A DNA stretch of 64,000 nucleotides, taken from positions 168,358,596 through 168,422,595 of the forward strand of contig JAUMIR010000005.1 of assembly GCA_030847615.1 (NCBI GenBank). Direction: 5' to 3'. The DNA is from Gambelia wislizenii (lineage: Eukaryota; Chordata; Lepidosauria; Squamata; Crotaphytidae). Below, in pieces: positions 22,333 to 34,540 of the stretch; the first letter of the stretch is position 1; every line of letters begins with the position of its first letter. The translations under genes and the position numbers were made by a program. The notes under the pieces are model-generated. The model searched no databases and was not told the DNA's origin. It worked only from the letters and a program-made list of their open reading frames with translations.

Positions 22333-22740
22333 GATCTAGATACTAAATAACTCCTAGATGCAGCTTAAAATCACATAGGCTTTTTTTAGCTGCTGTATCA
22401 CACCATTGGCTCATGTTCAGCTTGTGGTCTATTAAGACTCCTAGATCCCCTTCACATGTACTGTTGTCAAGCCAGGTGTCACCCATCATAAGCATTTCAT
22501 TTTTTCTTCCTAACCTTACATTTTTCCCTGTTAAAATTCATTTTGTTAGTTTTGGCTCAGCTCTTCAATATGTTACTGTCATTTTGAATTCTCATCCTGC
22601 CTCTGGGGTATTGGCTACCCCTCCTAATTTAGTGTCACCTGCAAATTTGATAAGCATGCCCTGTATTCCATCATCCAAGTAATTTATAAAGATGTTAAAT
22701 AGCACTGGGCCTAGGACAGAACTTTGTGGCACCCCACTAG

Positions 22741-23480
22741 TCACTTCTTTCCAGAGAAGTTACTTCCCTTGTCTTGGAAACTACAGTTATACTAATGCAG
22801 GCTAAAATATTATTTCCCTTCTTTGCTGCAGTATCCTGCTGTTGGATCATGTTCAGGTTATGATCAACAATAATCCCACTGTCTTTTTTATATGTACTGT
22901 TATTAAGCCATATATCCCCATCAGTATGTACTTGGTTTATGTGGCCTAAATGTAGAATTTTGCCTTTGTCTCTGTTGAATTTCATTCTATTAGTTTCAGC
23001 TCAATTTTCTAGCTTTTTAGGGTCCATTTGAATTCTGTTCCTATCTTCCAAAGTGATAGCTATCACTCCCAGTTTTTTGTATCACCCATAAACCTTTTTA
23101 AAAATTATTTTTATGTGTCATTTTCCAGTCATAAAATACATCCATTCCATACATAATGTTCTTAACTACAGTTACACTCTTCTGTCTTCTCCAAACATAC
23201 AGTTTTAATCATACACTTTGTTAAAACATTTCCATTCATATCCCTTGCCAAATCCCATTCTCCTGTTTTCCCACCACTTACACTCTTATTCTTAACCTCT
23301 AACATCTGATTTCCTCTCTACCTTCCAGTCCTTTATGATATCTTTTATGTGTCTTTACCCCACTTATTGTATCACCTGTAAACTTGATAGGGTTTTCCCC
23401 TCTAATTCATCATTTAAGTAACTGATAAACATATTGAAGAGCATCAGCCCCAGGACAGAACCCTGTGTCACTCCATCCTA
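22741..23480 (-). mobile_element. Further CR1 segments, antisense, with an insertion
   Basis: The minus-strand translation of 22737-22985 contains KFNRDKGKILHLGH and QQDTAAKKGNNILACI, CR1 ORF2 motifs, in a copy distinct from the one before it. About 250 bases of unrelated sequence (roughly 23095-23345) interrupt it before CR1 resumes with the complement of AATTCATCATTTAAGTAACT. Confidence 0.7.
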
Positions 23481-23504
23481 GACATCTGCTGATCCCTCTT
23501 CCAA

Positions 23505-23840
23505 ACAGCGCTTAAAGGTACAGGAGCCCTCCCAGTTTTCAGTTTGTTGAATGACCTGCTGGAAGAGATTCGACAGCTAAACAGGCTGTTGGAATTTAAA
23601 ACAGTACTAAAGACCTATCTCTTCCAGCAGGCCTACCCTGTTGATTTTAAACTATGAATTTTAAATTAGTATTTTAAGTTTATGAATGATTTTAATGTAA
23701 TGTTTGTTTAAATCCTATGTGTTTCTATCTCTGTGTTTAAATGATTTTATGTCATAAACTGTATTTTAATTCATGTTGTACCCCACCTTGAACCTTGGAG
23801 AGGAGGGTAAGAATTAAAATTTGTTGTTTTTGTTAGACTT
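23505..23840 (+). mobile_element. LINE 3' end (L2/CR1-like, second subfamily)
   Basis: It starts in an ORF2 C-terminal piece (TATCTCTTCCAGCAGGCCTA), passes through a low-complexity UTR and ends with TGTACCCCACCTTGAACCTT and GAGGGTAAGAATTAAAATTT. The tail design parallels the copy at 15786-16110 but the sequence differs, indicating another subfamily. Confidence 0.65.
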
Positions 23841-24028
23841 AACACAACCTCCTGCTTCTTTCTTTCCCTGATGATACTGAAGTGGAACGTAACAAAACAA
23901 ACAGAGGTTTCCTTTCTCATTTTTTAGGCTTAATTCATGCCACATCTTATTGCCCTACAACTAGGCCCACACTTTGGAGTTCTTATTAATTTCCCTATTG
24001 ACTTTGACTTGACTGCTCAGGAAATTCT

Positions 24029-24392
24029 GGGGGGTTGTCTATATGGAGAAAATACTCCTCATAGCATTCGAGGAAAACACAATTTGTCTTAATGAGATCC
24101 CACATCAATCCACCATATTCAGAAGGACGGGGGCCCAAAACACCAAATACTCTGTGGGAAAACCTTTAGATGCTTTCCCATATTTTAAAGAAAATGCTGA
24201 AGGAAATGTGCATTCCCGTGAGTTGAGACAACCAATTTGCTTTGATGTGCATTCCCGATAAAAGCGAAAGTGGAAAGCTGATTGCTTTTATGTGTGCATG
24301 GGGTGGAACTTGCTGGAAAAGCAAGTGCCCAGAACTGCCATGTTGGATTTTCACCGTAGCAATCGTGCACTGAGGTGATGAAACAGCCCCCC
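24029..24392. mobile_element. MITE of the GGGGTTGTCT family
   Basis: The left end GGGGGTTGTCTATATGGAGA pairs loosely with the right end GATGAAACAGCCCCC. It shares the CATGTTGGATTTTCACCGTA block with 6606-6960. Confidence 0.65.
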
Positions 24393-24609
24393 CCCCATTT
24401 ATTTAAGTAGGATATCACACTCCCACACCTTGGATGTGCTTTTTTTTTTAAAAAAAAAAATATATATACTTTTCTTTAGATATTACACAAGGAAGGTAAA
24501 GAATTAAATAATATTTATAATTTTAGAGGTAAACTTTATATAAAGATGAAATAATCATGATGTGCTTGATTAAATGGAAAGGGGTGGTGGAAGCAAAAAA
24601 TTTATTGTA

Positions 24610-26278
24610 CAGTCGTCCCTTCACATTCGCTGGGGTTACGTTCCACGGACCCCCGCGAATGTGAAAAATCCGCGAATAACGACTGCCCTCTCCCTCCCCC
24701 AACATAGCGACCATGGGGCCTCCGGAGGCTCCATAGTCGCTTTCCCCAGCCTCCCCACTCCCTTCCTAGGCCTTCCCGGGGCCTCCGGAGACCGTCCCGA
24801 GGCCCCGTGGATGCCTCCCCAGCCCTCCCCCTCTAGCCCAAGCCCTCAACAGGGCCTCCGGAGAGTCTCCGGAGGCCCCTCAGGCCTCCCCGGCCCTCCC
24901 TACTCCCCCCAAGGTCTTCGTGGGGCCTAGCAAGGCCCTGTGGAGGCCTCTACCGGCCCTCCCCCCTACCACCCCGGGCCTTCGTGGGACTAGCCAGGCC
25001 CCGCAGAGGCCTCCCCGGTGCATCCCCCTCCCTCCCCGGGCCTTCGTAGGGCCTAGCAAGGCCTTGTGGAGGCCTCTCCCGGCCCTCCCCCCTCCCTCCC
25101 CGGGCCTTCACGGGCCTAACCAGGCCCTGCGGAGGCCTCTCCTGGCCTCCCCCTCCCTCCCCGGGCCTTCATGGGGCCTAGCAAGGCCCCGCAGAGGCCT
25201 CTCCCGGCCCTCCCCGCTCCCTCCCCAGGCCTTTGTGGGGCCTAGCAAGGCCCCACGGAGGCCTCTCCTGGCCCTCCCCCCTCCCTCCCCAGGCCTTCGC
25301 GGGCCTAACCAGGCCCCGCAGAGGCCTCTCCCGGCCCTCCCCCTCCCTCCCTCCCTGGGCCTTCATGGGGCCTAGCAAGGCCCCGTGGAGGCCTCTCCCG
25401 GCCCTCCCCCCTCCCTCCCCAGGCCTTCGTGGGGCCTCTGGAGCATCTCCAGAGGCCCCACGGAGGCCTCCACAGCCCTCCCCCAGGCCTTCATGGGGCC
25501 TCTGGAGCCTCTCCGGAGGCCCCACGGAGGCCTGTCCCGGCCCTCCCCCTCCCTCCCCGGGCCTTTGTGGGGCCTAGCAAGGCCCCACGGAGGCCTCTCC
25601 CGGCCCTCCCCCTCCCTCCCTGGGCCTTCGTGGGGCCTAGCAAGGCCCTGCGGAGGCCTCTCCTGGCCCTCCCCCCTCCCTCCCCGGGCCTTCGTGGGGC
25701 CTCCAAAGCATCTCCAGAGGCCCCATGGAGGCCTTCCCCAGCCCTCCCCCAGGCCTTCATGGGGCCTCCGGAGCTTCTCCGGAGGCCCCATGGAGGCCTC
25801 CCTGGCCCTCCCCGCTCCCTCCCAGGCCGTCATGGGGCCTCCGGAGCGTCTCCAGAGGCCCCATGGAGGCCTCCCCGGCCCTCCCCAGCCCTTCCCCATG
25901 ATCTCCTCCCCAGCCCTTCCCACCCCCTCCCCGGGCCTTCATGGGGCCTCCGGAGTGTCTCCGGGGGCCCCATGAAGGCCTCCCCGGCCCTCCCCCTCCT
26001 TCCCAAGGCCTTTGCGGGGCCTTTGGAGGGTCTCCGAAGGCACCGCGGAGGCCTCCCCAGCCCTTCCCCTCCCTTCCAAGTCCTTTGCGGGGCCTCCGGA
26101 GGGTCTCCAAAGGCCCCGTGGAGGTCTCTCCGGCCCTCCCTGCTCCCTCCCAGGGCTTTCACGGGGCCTCCGGAGGCCCCAGGGCTGTCACAGTTTTGGG
26201 GGGGGCAGGGGGACCCTCCCATAACCGCGAATAATCAACACTGTGAATGTCAAGTTCGCGAGTGTGGAGGGGCGACTG
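24610..26278. mobile_element. pogo/Tigger-like MITE with minisatellite interior
   Basis: The left terminus CAGTCGTCCCTTCACATTCG and the right terminus, with GTGTGGAGGGGCGACTG, are inverted, and each is flanked by TA. The subterminal parts contain GACCCCCGCGAATGTGAAAA and ACCGCGAATAATCAAC. The TIR style is like MER2/Tigger elements; a short relative without the array is at 57561-57792. Roughly 1.4 kb of GC-rich tandem repeat fills the inside. No transposase is present. Confidence 0.85.
24760..26190. repeat. GC-rich minisatellite array inside a transposon
   Basis: Units of about 62-67 bp in the first half repeat the words GGGCCTTCGTGGGGCCTAGC, GAGGCCTCTCCCGGCCCTCC and CTCCCTCC. From about 25435 the units lengthen to about 80-95 bp by gaining an inverted CTCCGGAG-type block flanked by GGGGCC. 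About 18-20 units are present. Proline/glycine-rich frames stay open on both strands because the array lacks stop words; I do not regard them as genes. Confidence 0.9.
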
Positions 26279-27186
26279 TATATTTTAAAAATATAAGAAC
26301 ACAGATATACATACAGATGAAAATTTTTGTATGATTAAAATGTATGAGTCACTGTATTATTGATATTATTGTTATAAAGATTAATAAAAAATAAAAATAA
26401 AATACTGTTCAGCAGTGGCAACTGGTGGGAATAAAAGTGTCAGTAATCCACTCATGCCTGCCATCTTGATTTGCAGGCATGTCCATTTGACCAACGAATG
26501 CAGATAGTTTCTCATGCCTGTGATGTTGCCAAATAATCATTGAGACAAATGAAAGCTGCTGCATATTGGCATTAGTGTGCATCAATCCACATTTTATAGC
26601 CTCATATAGACAACCACTGGGTATAGAACACACCAAATAGAACATAGGCCTGACTTATTGTGCACCGCCTAATGTTTTGGTTGCCAACTTAAAAACAACA
26701 ACATATCCTCCTTTAGTGCAGTTTAGCAGGAATTTTAGCTGCAAATTTTAACAGGTAATAATGGTTTACTCCCTGATTTCGGTAGATAAACAGCTGTTGA
26801 CATGCAAGAGGAGGCCAATACATTTTTCTTTTCCTGGCCAGCTGGCAATCTTACTTTACATCATGCCCATCTTTATCCTCCTGCTATGCATAGTACAATA
26901 AGTTCAGTAATAATGTGCAAGCTATTTGCCTCAGAAATTTCTCTGTGCTTACTATATTGTCAATGAGAAGGTTCCTTGGAAATAAATTTGGAAAATTTCA
27001 GTCCTGAAAAGGAATTTTTAAAAAAAGGAATCAAAAGCCTTTGGGATAAATCTAGGAATAATCATGTTTATAGTAAAATCTACTGAATAGACGTATGGGA
27101 GTAGATTAATCTGTCTCATTGACTTCAGTTGGAATATTGTTAATATGCTGAAGTCAGGATCAATCATATTACGATTAGCTTTAAGG
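26279..27186. other. No recognised feature
   Basis: AT-rich sequence without named repeats. Confidence 0.45.
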
Positions 27187-27290
27187 TGGGGTGAAACCTA
27201 TTATTAGACTCCAACTCCCATCATCCCAGCCATTCCTGCCAATGGTCAGGAATCCTGAGGGGCCACAGGTTTCTCATCCCTGCTTTAGCA
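27187..27290. mobile_element. Short MITE with the CAACTCCCATCATCCC core
   Basis: It contains GACTCCAACTCCCATCATCC and then GGGGCCACAGGTTTCTCATC, the left and right parts of a common hAT-type MITE. The arms are decayed. Confidence 0.6.
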
Positions 27291-29868
27291 AGACTCCCAT
27301 TTAAACTAGTTTAATGCTGCTGCTGTCTCTATGTGAAATTGACATTTCTCTTGGGTAAATGAAGCAGGCCTGTGCTGCCCTGAGCTTTGTTTATACTGGT
27401 GTATTCATCAGTAATTGGGTTTTTGGCAAGCAATGGTGATGCTTGTGAACTTGTGGAATCAATCAGCCCTACAGTGAACTATTCTTATTATCAACAAGCT
27501 CTTCACATCTTAGGAGGACAAAGCTGGAAGTCACAAACCTACCACAGAGTTAACTTATCTCAGTAGTTTTAATGAGCAACACTTAGACCAGTCACATTTA
27601 GGGCTAAACAAATAGTTTTGTTTACAAATGGTTTCCATTGTAGCTCAAGTGTGGAATGCAACATCACAGGGAAGAGATCTATTTTGGGATTACTTTAGTT
27701 CTAATGTAACTGGCTGGAATGTGAATTACATGAGAATTAACATGTACAACTAAATGTGCAATATATAATTACTAAGTTAGTGCCTTTATACTCTCAAATG
27801 CACCCCAAATCAAGCATAAAATTTGAAATGAATGGCAGGTATATGTCAAAAAGCCAAGAACAGCAGTTCCACTGAATATTGTAATTAAAAATGCCCTTTT
27901 ATTGTGTTTAGAGATTGTGCTTAGACTATAAACGAAAAGGGGGGAAAACCTGCAGCATGTTTTGCCAAGGGAGAAGAGGGGGAACTGAACGTTTTATTAA
28001 CTAATCCTGGAAGGGGCTGGAAGGTTTTCATGAGAATAATAGTCTCCTGCTGTTTGTATTAAATGAGGAGGTGAATCCAAGACATTTCTTTTCAAGGCAG
28101 GTAGAACAAATTATCTGATTGTATTATTATGCCTCCTTTATATCTGTTATGCAGATTAAATATGAATTAATCATTTGCCAAAGCCTTGGGTTTTTCAGTC
28201 GCTTAGCGGGGTGGTTTGGAGGGGAAGCTTGCCTTCAGAACCCCACTGTTTTCATTCAGGCTCTGTGGATGCCTGAAATTCCCAAGGGAATGTGGAATGC
28301 TTGTATTTTATATCCCTTCACAGCCAAGCCTGTGGACCCAGGAAGGAAGGGCATGGAGGCCCAGCTATCCCAAATATCCCCCTGCCTGGCCTCCCCCAAG
28401 CAGAAACAGACTGGTAATTGATCTTATTGGGCTGTGCTCAGTGTGCCTGTGTGGAGGATATAGAGCTGATTATGTAGATTTCATATAAAGGATTTACAAG
28501 TGTCACACCTCGCCTATAACTGTATTGACCACTCTCATTATACTTAAGACCATCTCAACTTAAAATTTCCAGCTATGGGCCTCCCTGGCCCTTCTGACTT
28601 GCATAGCTTTTGCCAGGGATTTTCTGTAATATGCTTGTACGTAGAAGTGTCCTCTATATGTTCAATGTAGCTTACTCCCAAGCAAGTAAGCATAGAATAG
28701 GCAGCCTTTATTTTTGCTTGGAAGCCTTAACTATAATACCTGATTAGGTTTCTTAATATTTCTTCCCATTTGATCATTTAGTACACTTCTAACCGATGAA
28801 GCTTCAGGAGGCATAAGAATTTTGTTGGTCTAATTTTGTCAGGCTCATGCCTTGAAAAGTGTGTGTGTGTGTACATTATGTCATCTTCCTTGCTAATCAA
28901 GTACTTTAGCACTCCAGTTTCATCACTGACCACTACGACCACCAGGAAGGGTGAAAAGGCAAGCTCAAAGTCGGCTTTAGTTTTAATGCAAGGGCTGGTA
29001 ATAGTTACATCTTAGACCAAGATCTGTTGTTAGTTTGAAATATGGGTGTTGTGTGTTTTGTGGGGAGAAGTATAGCAATAGTGTGTTTGAAGCGTGAGTA
29101 ATTTTGACTTCCCTGTTTCCTTTGAAGTGAAGATCCAGTCTTTTTAAAATCACTCCTTTGAAGCAAAAGCATGGGAACTCATCAATACTCATTTTCAGCT
29201 TTTTATATAAGTGTACAGATTCAGAGCATCCACAGATTGTTTTTTAAAAATAATCCTAAAATAAACCCAGGACTCTGCTACCAAAAAAGGATGACTGGCA
29301 AAGTGACTCACTCAGGAAAGATAAAAAGATGCTTCTATTCTTGCAGAAAAGTTTTAAAATGTGAATAACTTGGCTGCCATAATGAATTAAATGCCATACA
29401 TATTTCTTTAAAAATTTGTTAGTGACTCCTTCCTTTTTTTGGAAATATCATTTCAAAATTAGCAATATGTTTCCTTCTGCAAATTCAGCAGGTGAAGCAC
29501 CTCTTACAATAGGATAAAAAACACATTGTTTTTCTGACTCCAATGAAAATCCCAGTGTTGTGAGGTTTAAAAATGGCCCATGTCCAAAAGAGTACTTGTA
29601 TACTCAGAGTCAAGTGTATTCCACTGAGAGCCAGAAAACACAACATGAAATAGTAAATGTAAAACAAAATCAGATAAAATGAACATAGGGCAGGATCTGC
29701 CCCCAGATCACCATGGACTGAGTGTCCTGTGAGAAAAGGCTCCCCAATATCCATTCTAATGTCCATGCATGGGGTCTGTATTTGCAGTCAGGATTTCTTC
29801 AACACCTGAGGTGAACAGGAACCATCAAAATGTGTGAAGTTCATTTGCATATAATCTTATGTTGTTTT
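27291..29868. other. Long stretch without recognised repeats
   Basis: About 2.6 kb in which I see no gene and almost no repeats apart from a short TG run at 28859-28872. An intact 100-codon frame at 28119-28421 has no recognisable domain and overlaps another frame, so I do not call it. Such a repeat-poor block is the best place in this window to look for conserved non-coding sequence. Confidence 0.4.
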
Positions 29869-30113
29869 GTTGTTGTTGTTATGTGTCTTCAGCTCATTTA
29901 TGACTTATGGTGACCCAAGGGTGGTCCTGTCATTGGTTTTTCTTCGCAAGATTTATTCAGAGAGGTTTGCCATTGTCTTCCTCTCAAGCAGTAAGAGTGT
30001 GACTTCCCCATGGCCACCCAGCGGGTTTCCATGGCTGAGCAGGGATATGAACTCTGGTCTTCCAGAATCTTCCAACCGTCCAACATGCAAACCACAACAC
30101 CATGGTGACTCTC
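29869..30113 (-). mobile_element. Sauria-type SINE, antisense, nearly full length
   Basis: Read on the minus strand it has a tRNA-like head (complement of AACCACAACACCATGGTGAC), a B-box-like region (complement of GGGATATGAACTCTGG), and the body word complementary to TTTGCCATTGTCTTCCTCTC. The Bov-B-like tail is complementary to CATTTATGACTTATGGTGAC, and an AAC run (29869-29880) ends it. Confidence 0.85.
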
Positions 30114-31736
30114 ACATATCAACTTAATAATAAAGAATGTTGTGCTCCAGAGGTTTTCCTTTTCCTATTTGTAATTTTAAAAGGTTTGTGGAGGAAATCA
30201 CACATCGACATATACAACAAGAGGGCCACATGTACTACACACAGCTGTTTTTGTGGTCCCCAAATACTCCCCTCCTCCAAAATGGAGAAGAATTTTGATT
30301 TTTTTAAAATTAGAATGACTCTTTATGACTTCCTGTGCCTAAACAATTGAGTGGGGGAATGTGACAATATTGCCCCACAATGCCCAGAAGGTACAGGGTG
30401 GCATTTTGAGTGCTTTTAAAAGAATTTTTTTTAAATGGAGGTGGAGTTCAGTGGGGGTTGTGATCCTCTGAAGTCCAGTGGGGTGTCTGTGCCTGACCTT
30501 GGGTATTTGCCCACCCTCCATGCAGGCTTTGTTTGCCCTAATCAGAGCTCATGATAGCTAACAATTACAGGAATAAAGGGATAAAATCACAAGTTCTAAG
30601 CTCACCAATTGAAATTAATGATCTAAAATTATAAATTACAAATGTCTGCTAAAATATGATAAAAATTCTATAACCATAATCAGGGTCTCACCAAGAAAGC
30701 CCTGCCATGTGAAGCAGTCGTATAAGCCATGCTGCTCATCACAAGCAAGCTTCCCTGGATAGTTAGCTTACAATCCACTTCCTCAGATGTATGGAGTATA
30801 ACTTTCAATCTCCAGGGATACACTGACAGTGTACATGGCTGTGGGTGGGGTCAGAGCAAACTAGGATGATGACAATGGCAAGCCCATTCTAATCGCTGGC
30901 TATAAACAACCAGCACAAACATCCTGACAATTAGTAAAGTACTTAGCACCCGATAAGCATCTCTTACGCCATAGAAACTACAAAAGTATGCTCAGCAGGT
31001 TATTACATCTGAAGTAGTAAACAATGAAGAAGCTGCCTGCTTTGTTCTCTTGAGCTGAAAAACCAGAATTCCCCATTGGTCTTGCAGACTTATTAGTACT
31101 TGGCCGTAGATGAAACTGTTCTGAAACCAACCTTTTAATATACGTAGGTAGTGAGCTAAGAAACCATTGTCTCAATTCCAGCCTTTCAAGACAGACTGGA
31201 ATTTATGAATGTATCCTAATTCCATGTCTCTCACTCCAAACTTCCTCTGAACTTCTTTTGTCCCATTTGAACATCAATTCTAAAGTGTCCTCCAAGTGAT
31301 TGGAAATTGTGTGTGTGTGTGTTGCCATTTCTAATGTCATATTTATGTCCATTTATATTTTGCACAGAACTGGGTGGGGAAAGTGGGGCCCTGTGAAGTG
31401 CATGCAACTCCTAGGAATCTTCTGCTTTCCCCTTGAGTTCCCAACACTCTCATTTTTCAAAAATGTTAATTATTTTGTATTTAACCTCCCTTGTGCCTGA
31501 AGAGTAGCCTCGTGTTGGCTTTTTCCCCTCAAAAAAAAAAAAACCTTGAAGTGACTTCTAGTTCACACCTTGTTTTACATAAACACTTCTACTGGCCCTA
31601 AAATGGCCCTAAAACTAGTGGTACCCTGCCATATTTTCTCTGCCCCCCCCCCGCGTATCACTCCCACCTTGTCAATTTTTCCCCTCTTGGGGGGTATTAT
31701 AGATTGATAAATTGAATCCATAGGCTGTCAGTCTCT
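30114..31736. other. No recognised feature apart from a TG run
   Basis: No gene or named repeat recognised. A (TG)n microsatellite lies at 31308-31322 and short A and C runs at 31530 and 31645. Confidence 0.45.
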
Positions 31737-31958
31737 GGGTGCATCTACACTGTAAAAATAATGCAGTTTGACACCACCTTAACTGTCATGACTCCATCCT
31801 ACAGAATCCTGGGATTTGTAGTTTTGTGAAGCATCAGCACTCGTTGGCAGAGAAGGCTAAAGACCTTGTAAAACTACAGATCCCAGGATTTCATAGGATG
31901 GAGCTACAGCACTTAAAGTGGTATCAAACTGCTTCATTTCTACAGTGTAGATGCACCC
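31737..31958. mobile_element. Palindromic MITE, complete
   Basis: The termini GGGTGCATCTACACTGTA and TACAGTGTAGATGCACCC are exact inverted copies of 18 bases. The arms continue with AATGCAGTTTGACACCACC and TGGTATCAAACTGCTTCAT, and further in with CTGGGATTTGTAGTTTT and AACTACAGATCCCAGGATTT. No clear 8-bp duplication was seen at the borders. Halves of relatives occur at 11845-12000 and 48154-48302. Confidence 0.85.
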
Positions 31959-32572
31959 TTTGTCTCACAAGTCTGACAAAGTCACATATATCTGTACACA
32001 CACACATAGCACAGTTATGTGTACACACACACATTTGTACTCTCTTTCACATCTGGATAAAGGAGACCCCAAGTACACATGGGAATGATAATACCTTTCC
32101 TTCAACAAGGATAATTTTTATTGTTGCTTCTGTGTTGAGCTTTTTTTCATGGGTCTTACTTTTATTGCCAGGATTGAAATTCTGCAGAGCTTGAATGTTT
32201 CATTGTTCATTCTATCACTAGGATGCTGCTGGTATAATCATAGTGAGTTTGAGTGTTTCTCCTTCATGTGTTCTTCTATGAGCATTTGTTCTTCTATGAG
32301 CAAACACCCTCAAAATAATGCAGGCAAAAGTCTGATCAGAACAAATAGCATAGTGGCTGTGACAGCAGAAGATGAAAGGAGATTAGAGTTTTGAATTGTT
32401 TTAATAGAACAAAATAGTTTCAACAAGAACTGGTAGGGAAAACAAGTCTTCAACAGAAGACTGAGAGATTGTCCTTGGACCTACACTGTTAGTTGTGTGG
32501 GCAGTGATAAGCTCTGATAGTGAAATCAACAGTCCAGGGTAGGAAAATGATGGCAAGTTTGGCTTAAGTTGG

Positions 32573-32690
32573 GCAATGTTACTCTTTTGGACAACAATTC
32601 CCAGAATGTCCATGCCAACTTGGCCAGTGCTCCATGTTGACTGTGGGGTTCTGGGAGTTGGAAATCAGCACGTAACTTTCCCAGGTGGCC
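32573..32690. mobile_element. Short decayed palindromic MITE
   Basis: TTACTCTTTTGGACAACAAT with TCCCAGAATG on the left opposes GGGTTCTGGGAGTTGGAAAT and CACGTAACTTTCCC on the right. Confidence 0.5.
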
Positions 32691-33786
32691 ATTTTTGCAA
32701 TGGGGTGAAGATCTAGACAGCCAGATCTGTTCTAGGAGAAGAAATGAAGCCCAGTTACTCTTCATACTGTCCTGCCACCTGAGGTGGGAGGGCACATGCT
32801 ACTCCACCCACAGTGCTGCAATTAACACCCCATGACCCAAAGACACCTTCCATACAGTGGACAACTTTGATGAATGAGTCTGAAAATTCAAGCATTTGGC
32901 TCTCTCTGGAGAGCTGTGGTGACCACTTTTGACTCCAGAGAGTCAAAGCAGGATCTGAGCCCAGTCCTCAAGCACTGTCATGCCCCATCAGGAGGATTTG
33001 TCTAGCCTTGCTGTAATGGTGCTTATCATGTGACGACTATGACTTTCTAGGTGTACAACTCTAGGATACTTACTTTATTTTTACACATGAACTTCTCCAA
33101 TACCTCTCTCCACTACTCTTTTGAAATTAGACTAACCTTAGCATCATGGTGGGGGATATGGAGAGAGGTTGAAAGGCAGTGCCAAACCCTGTACATGCAT
33201 ATTTTAAGATCATTTTTTAAGACAGTGGGAATGATTTTGCAAAAGAGAATGAATGGTGCTTTAGAGGACAGTTAACAGAATAATACAGTATTGTCAAAAG
33301 CTGGATAATGCAAATTCAATCCAGTAAAACTTGTAATGGGGTTTTGCTTTTTAAAATGGAAGTTCTAGATTTCATTCAGATTAGTGTATCTGTCCAAAAG
33401 TCATTTTGTGACTCTGGAAGTTGTAGATTTTTTTTCCCTTTAAACCCGTGTTTTACTTTACATTTACTTCTTTACTTTAAACCTGAAGGTTTATGGTTAC
33501 AGGAAAGAATCCTGCATGTAGACAGCTATATCTGTGGTGGCTCCCAATGAACATGTGAAGCTTAAGAGCAGGGAGCAATGTGAATCATCCTTCATGTTCC
33601 TCCCATGCACACATAGATGCTTTGAAGGGGGAGCACTGTCAATCTCTGATTTTCCCTATCTTGTGTAATGTAACTCTGTCTATAAAGAGAACACGTTGCT
33701 TGCATATGTAGTACTTTAGTGAACACAAAACACATGACAGCTGTCAGCACTTGGTCCTTCCAAACTGGTGAGCAACCAATCTGCTT
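32691..33786. other. No recognised feature
   Basis: No gene or named repeat recognised. Confidence 0.45.
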
Positions 33787-33900
33787 CCAGATGGTGTTGG
33801 GTTCCCATTCCCATCATCCTCAGCCATTAGTTTTTTTGTCAGGGGCTAATGGGAGATGGAGCCCCATAATAGCTAGAGGCCCAGAGGTTGTCCACCCTTG
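33787..33900. mobile_element. Short hAT-type MITE
   Basis: TTCCCATTCCCATCATCCTC on the left opposes GGGGCTAATGGGAGATGGAG on the right, with GAGGCCCAGAGGTTGTCCAC after it. Confidence 0.6.
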
Positions 33901-34540
33901 GGAAGGTCCTTCTTTCCATCCCTCCCACTTTTCCCCCTCTTTGCCATAAAAAAAAGAACCCTGTCAACTGCAACAGTGTGCTTTGCCTCTCAAAAGGCTT
34001 GGAGCTTGATCCCATTCTCTCAGGGACTGTCTCCTGTGAATTTCTATAGAAGAAGAGTGAGAGGAAAGCCTTTCATATTCATATTTATATTCATATCCAC
34101 TGGCACAGCAAACCAACAGTCTCTTTGGCTCCATAGTGCATGTGAGAACCACTCATGTACTCAGCCCAGTCCCAGTGGCGTCGTTCTGCCTCTGACAGGT
34201 GCATGAGAAGGAGGGATTGGCTGCCTTGACTCTAGTTTCTACCTGACACACCCACACAGGATCAGCCTGAATTATTGCCCTGAGCAGACTTTTATAGTCA
34301 GCAGATCATCCAAATAAAAGCCAAGTCCTTTAATTCCACCTTGTCATTAAACAATAATCCTGTGGTTGAAAACGATGGACTGCCCTTGTGAGATTTATTA
34401 TTATATTAAAATCTCGCTCTTCCTTTCTCACTCAGAGTATTTTAAATACTGGTTTTTCAAAACCCCTGGCTTTCATTGTAATAAAACTTTCCTGAACACT
34501 TTTTTAAAAAGCCATGGAAAGCTCTAAATTTGTCTTCTTG

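Larger units (their letters stand above)
21062..22740 (-). mobile_element. CR1 LINE(s), antisense, with nested insertions
   Basis: On the minus strand this runs from RT C-terminal coding sequence (about 22740 downwards) to CR1 3' ends near 21062 and about 21650. One translation contains WNTLPWSVVESPFSEVF, the usual CR1 end of ORF2. At least two CR1 segments are abutted. A plus-strand CR1 tail at about 21250-21315 and a hAT-like MITE at 22197-22332 were inserted into it. Stops and frameshifts make it inactive. Confidence 0.85.

Noticed and set aside
25372..26334. Long proline/glycine-rich open frames on both strands (up to 301 codons)
   Set aside because: They lie in a GC-rich minisatellite without stop words, are open on both strands in several frames and repeat with the array units.
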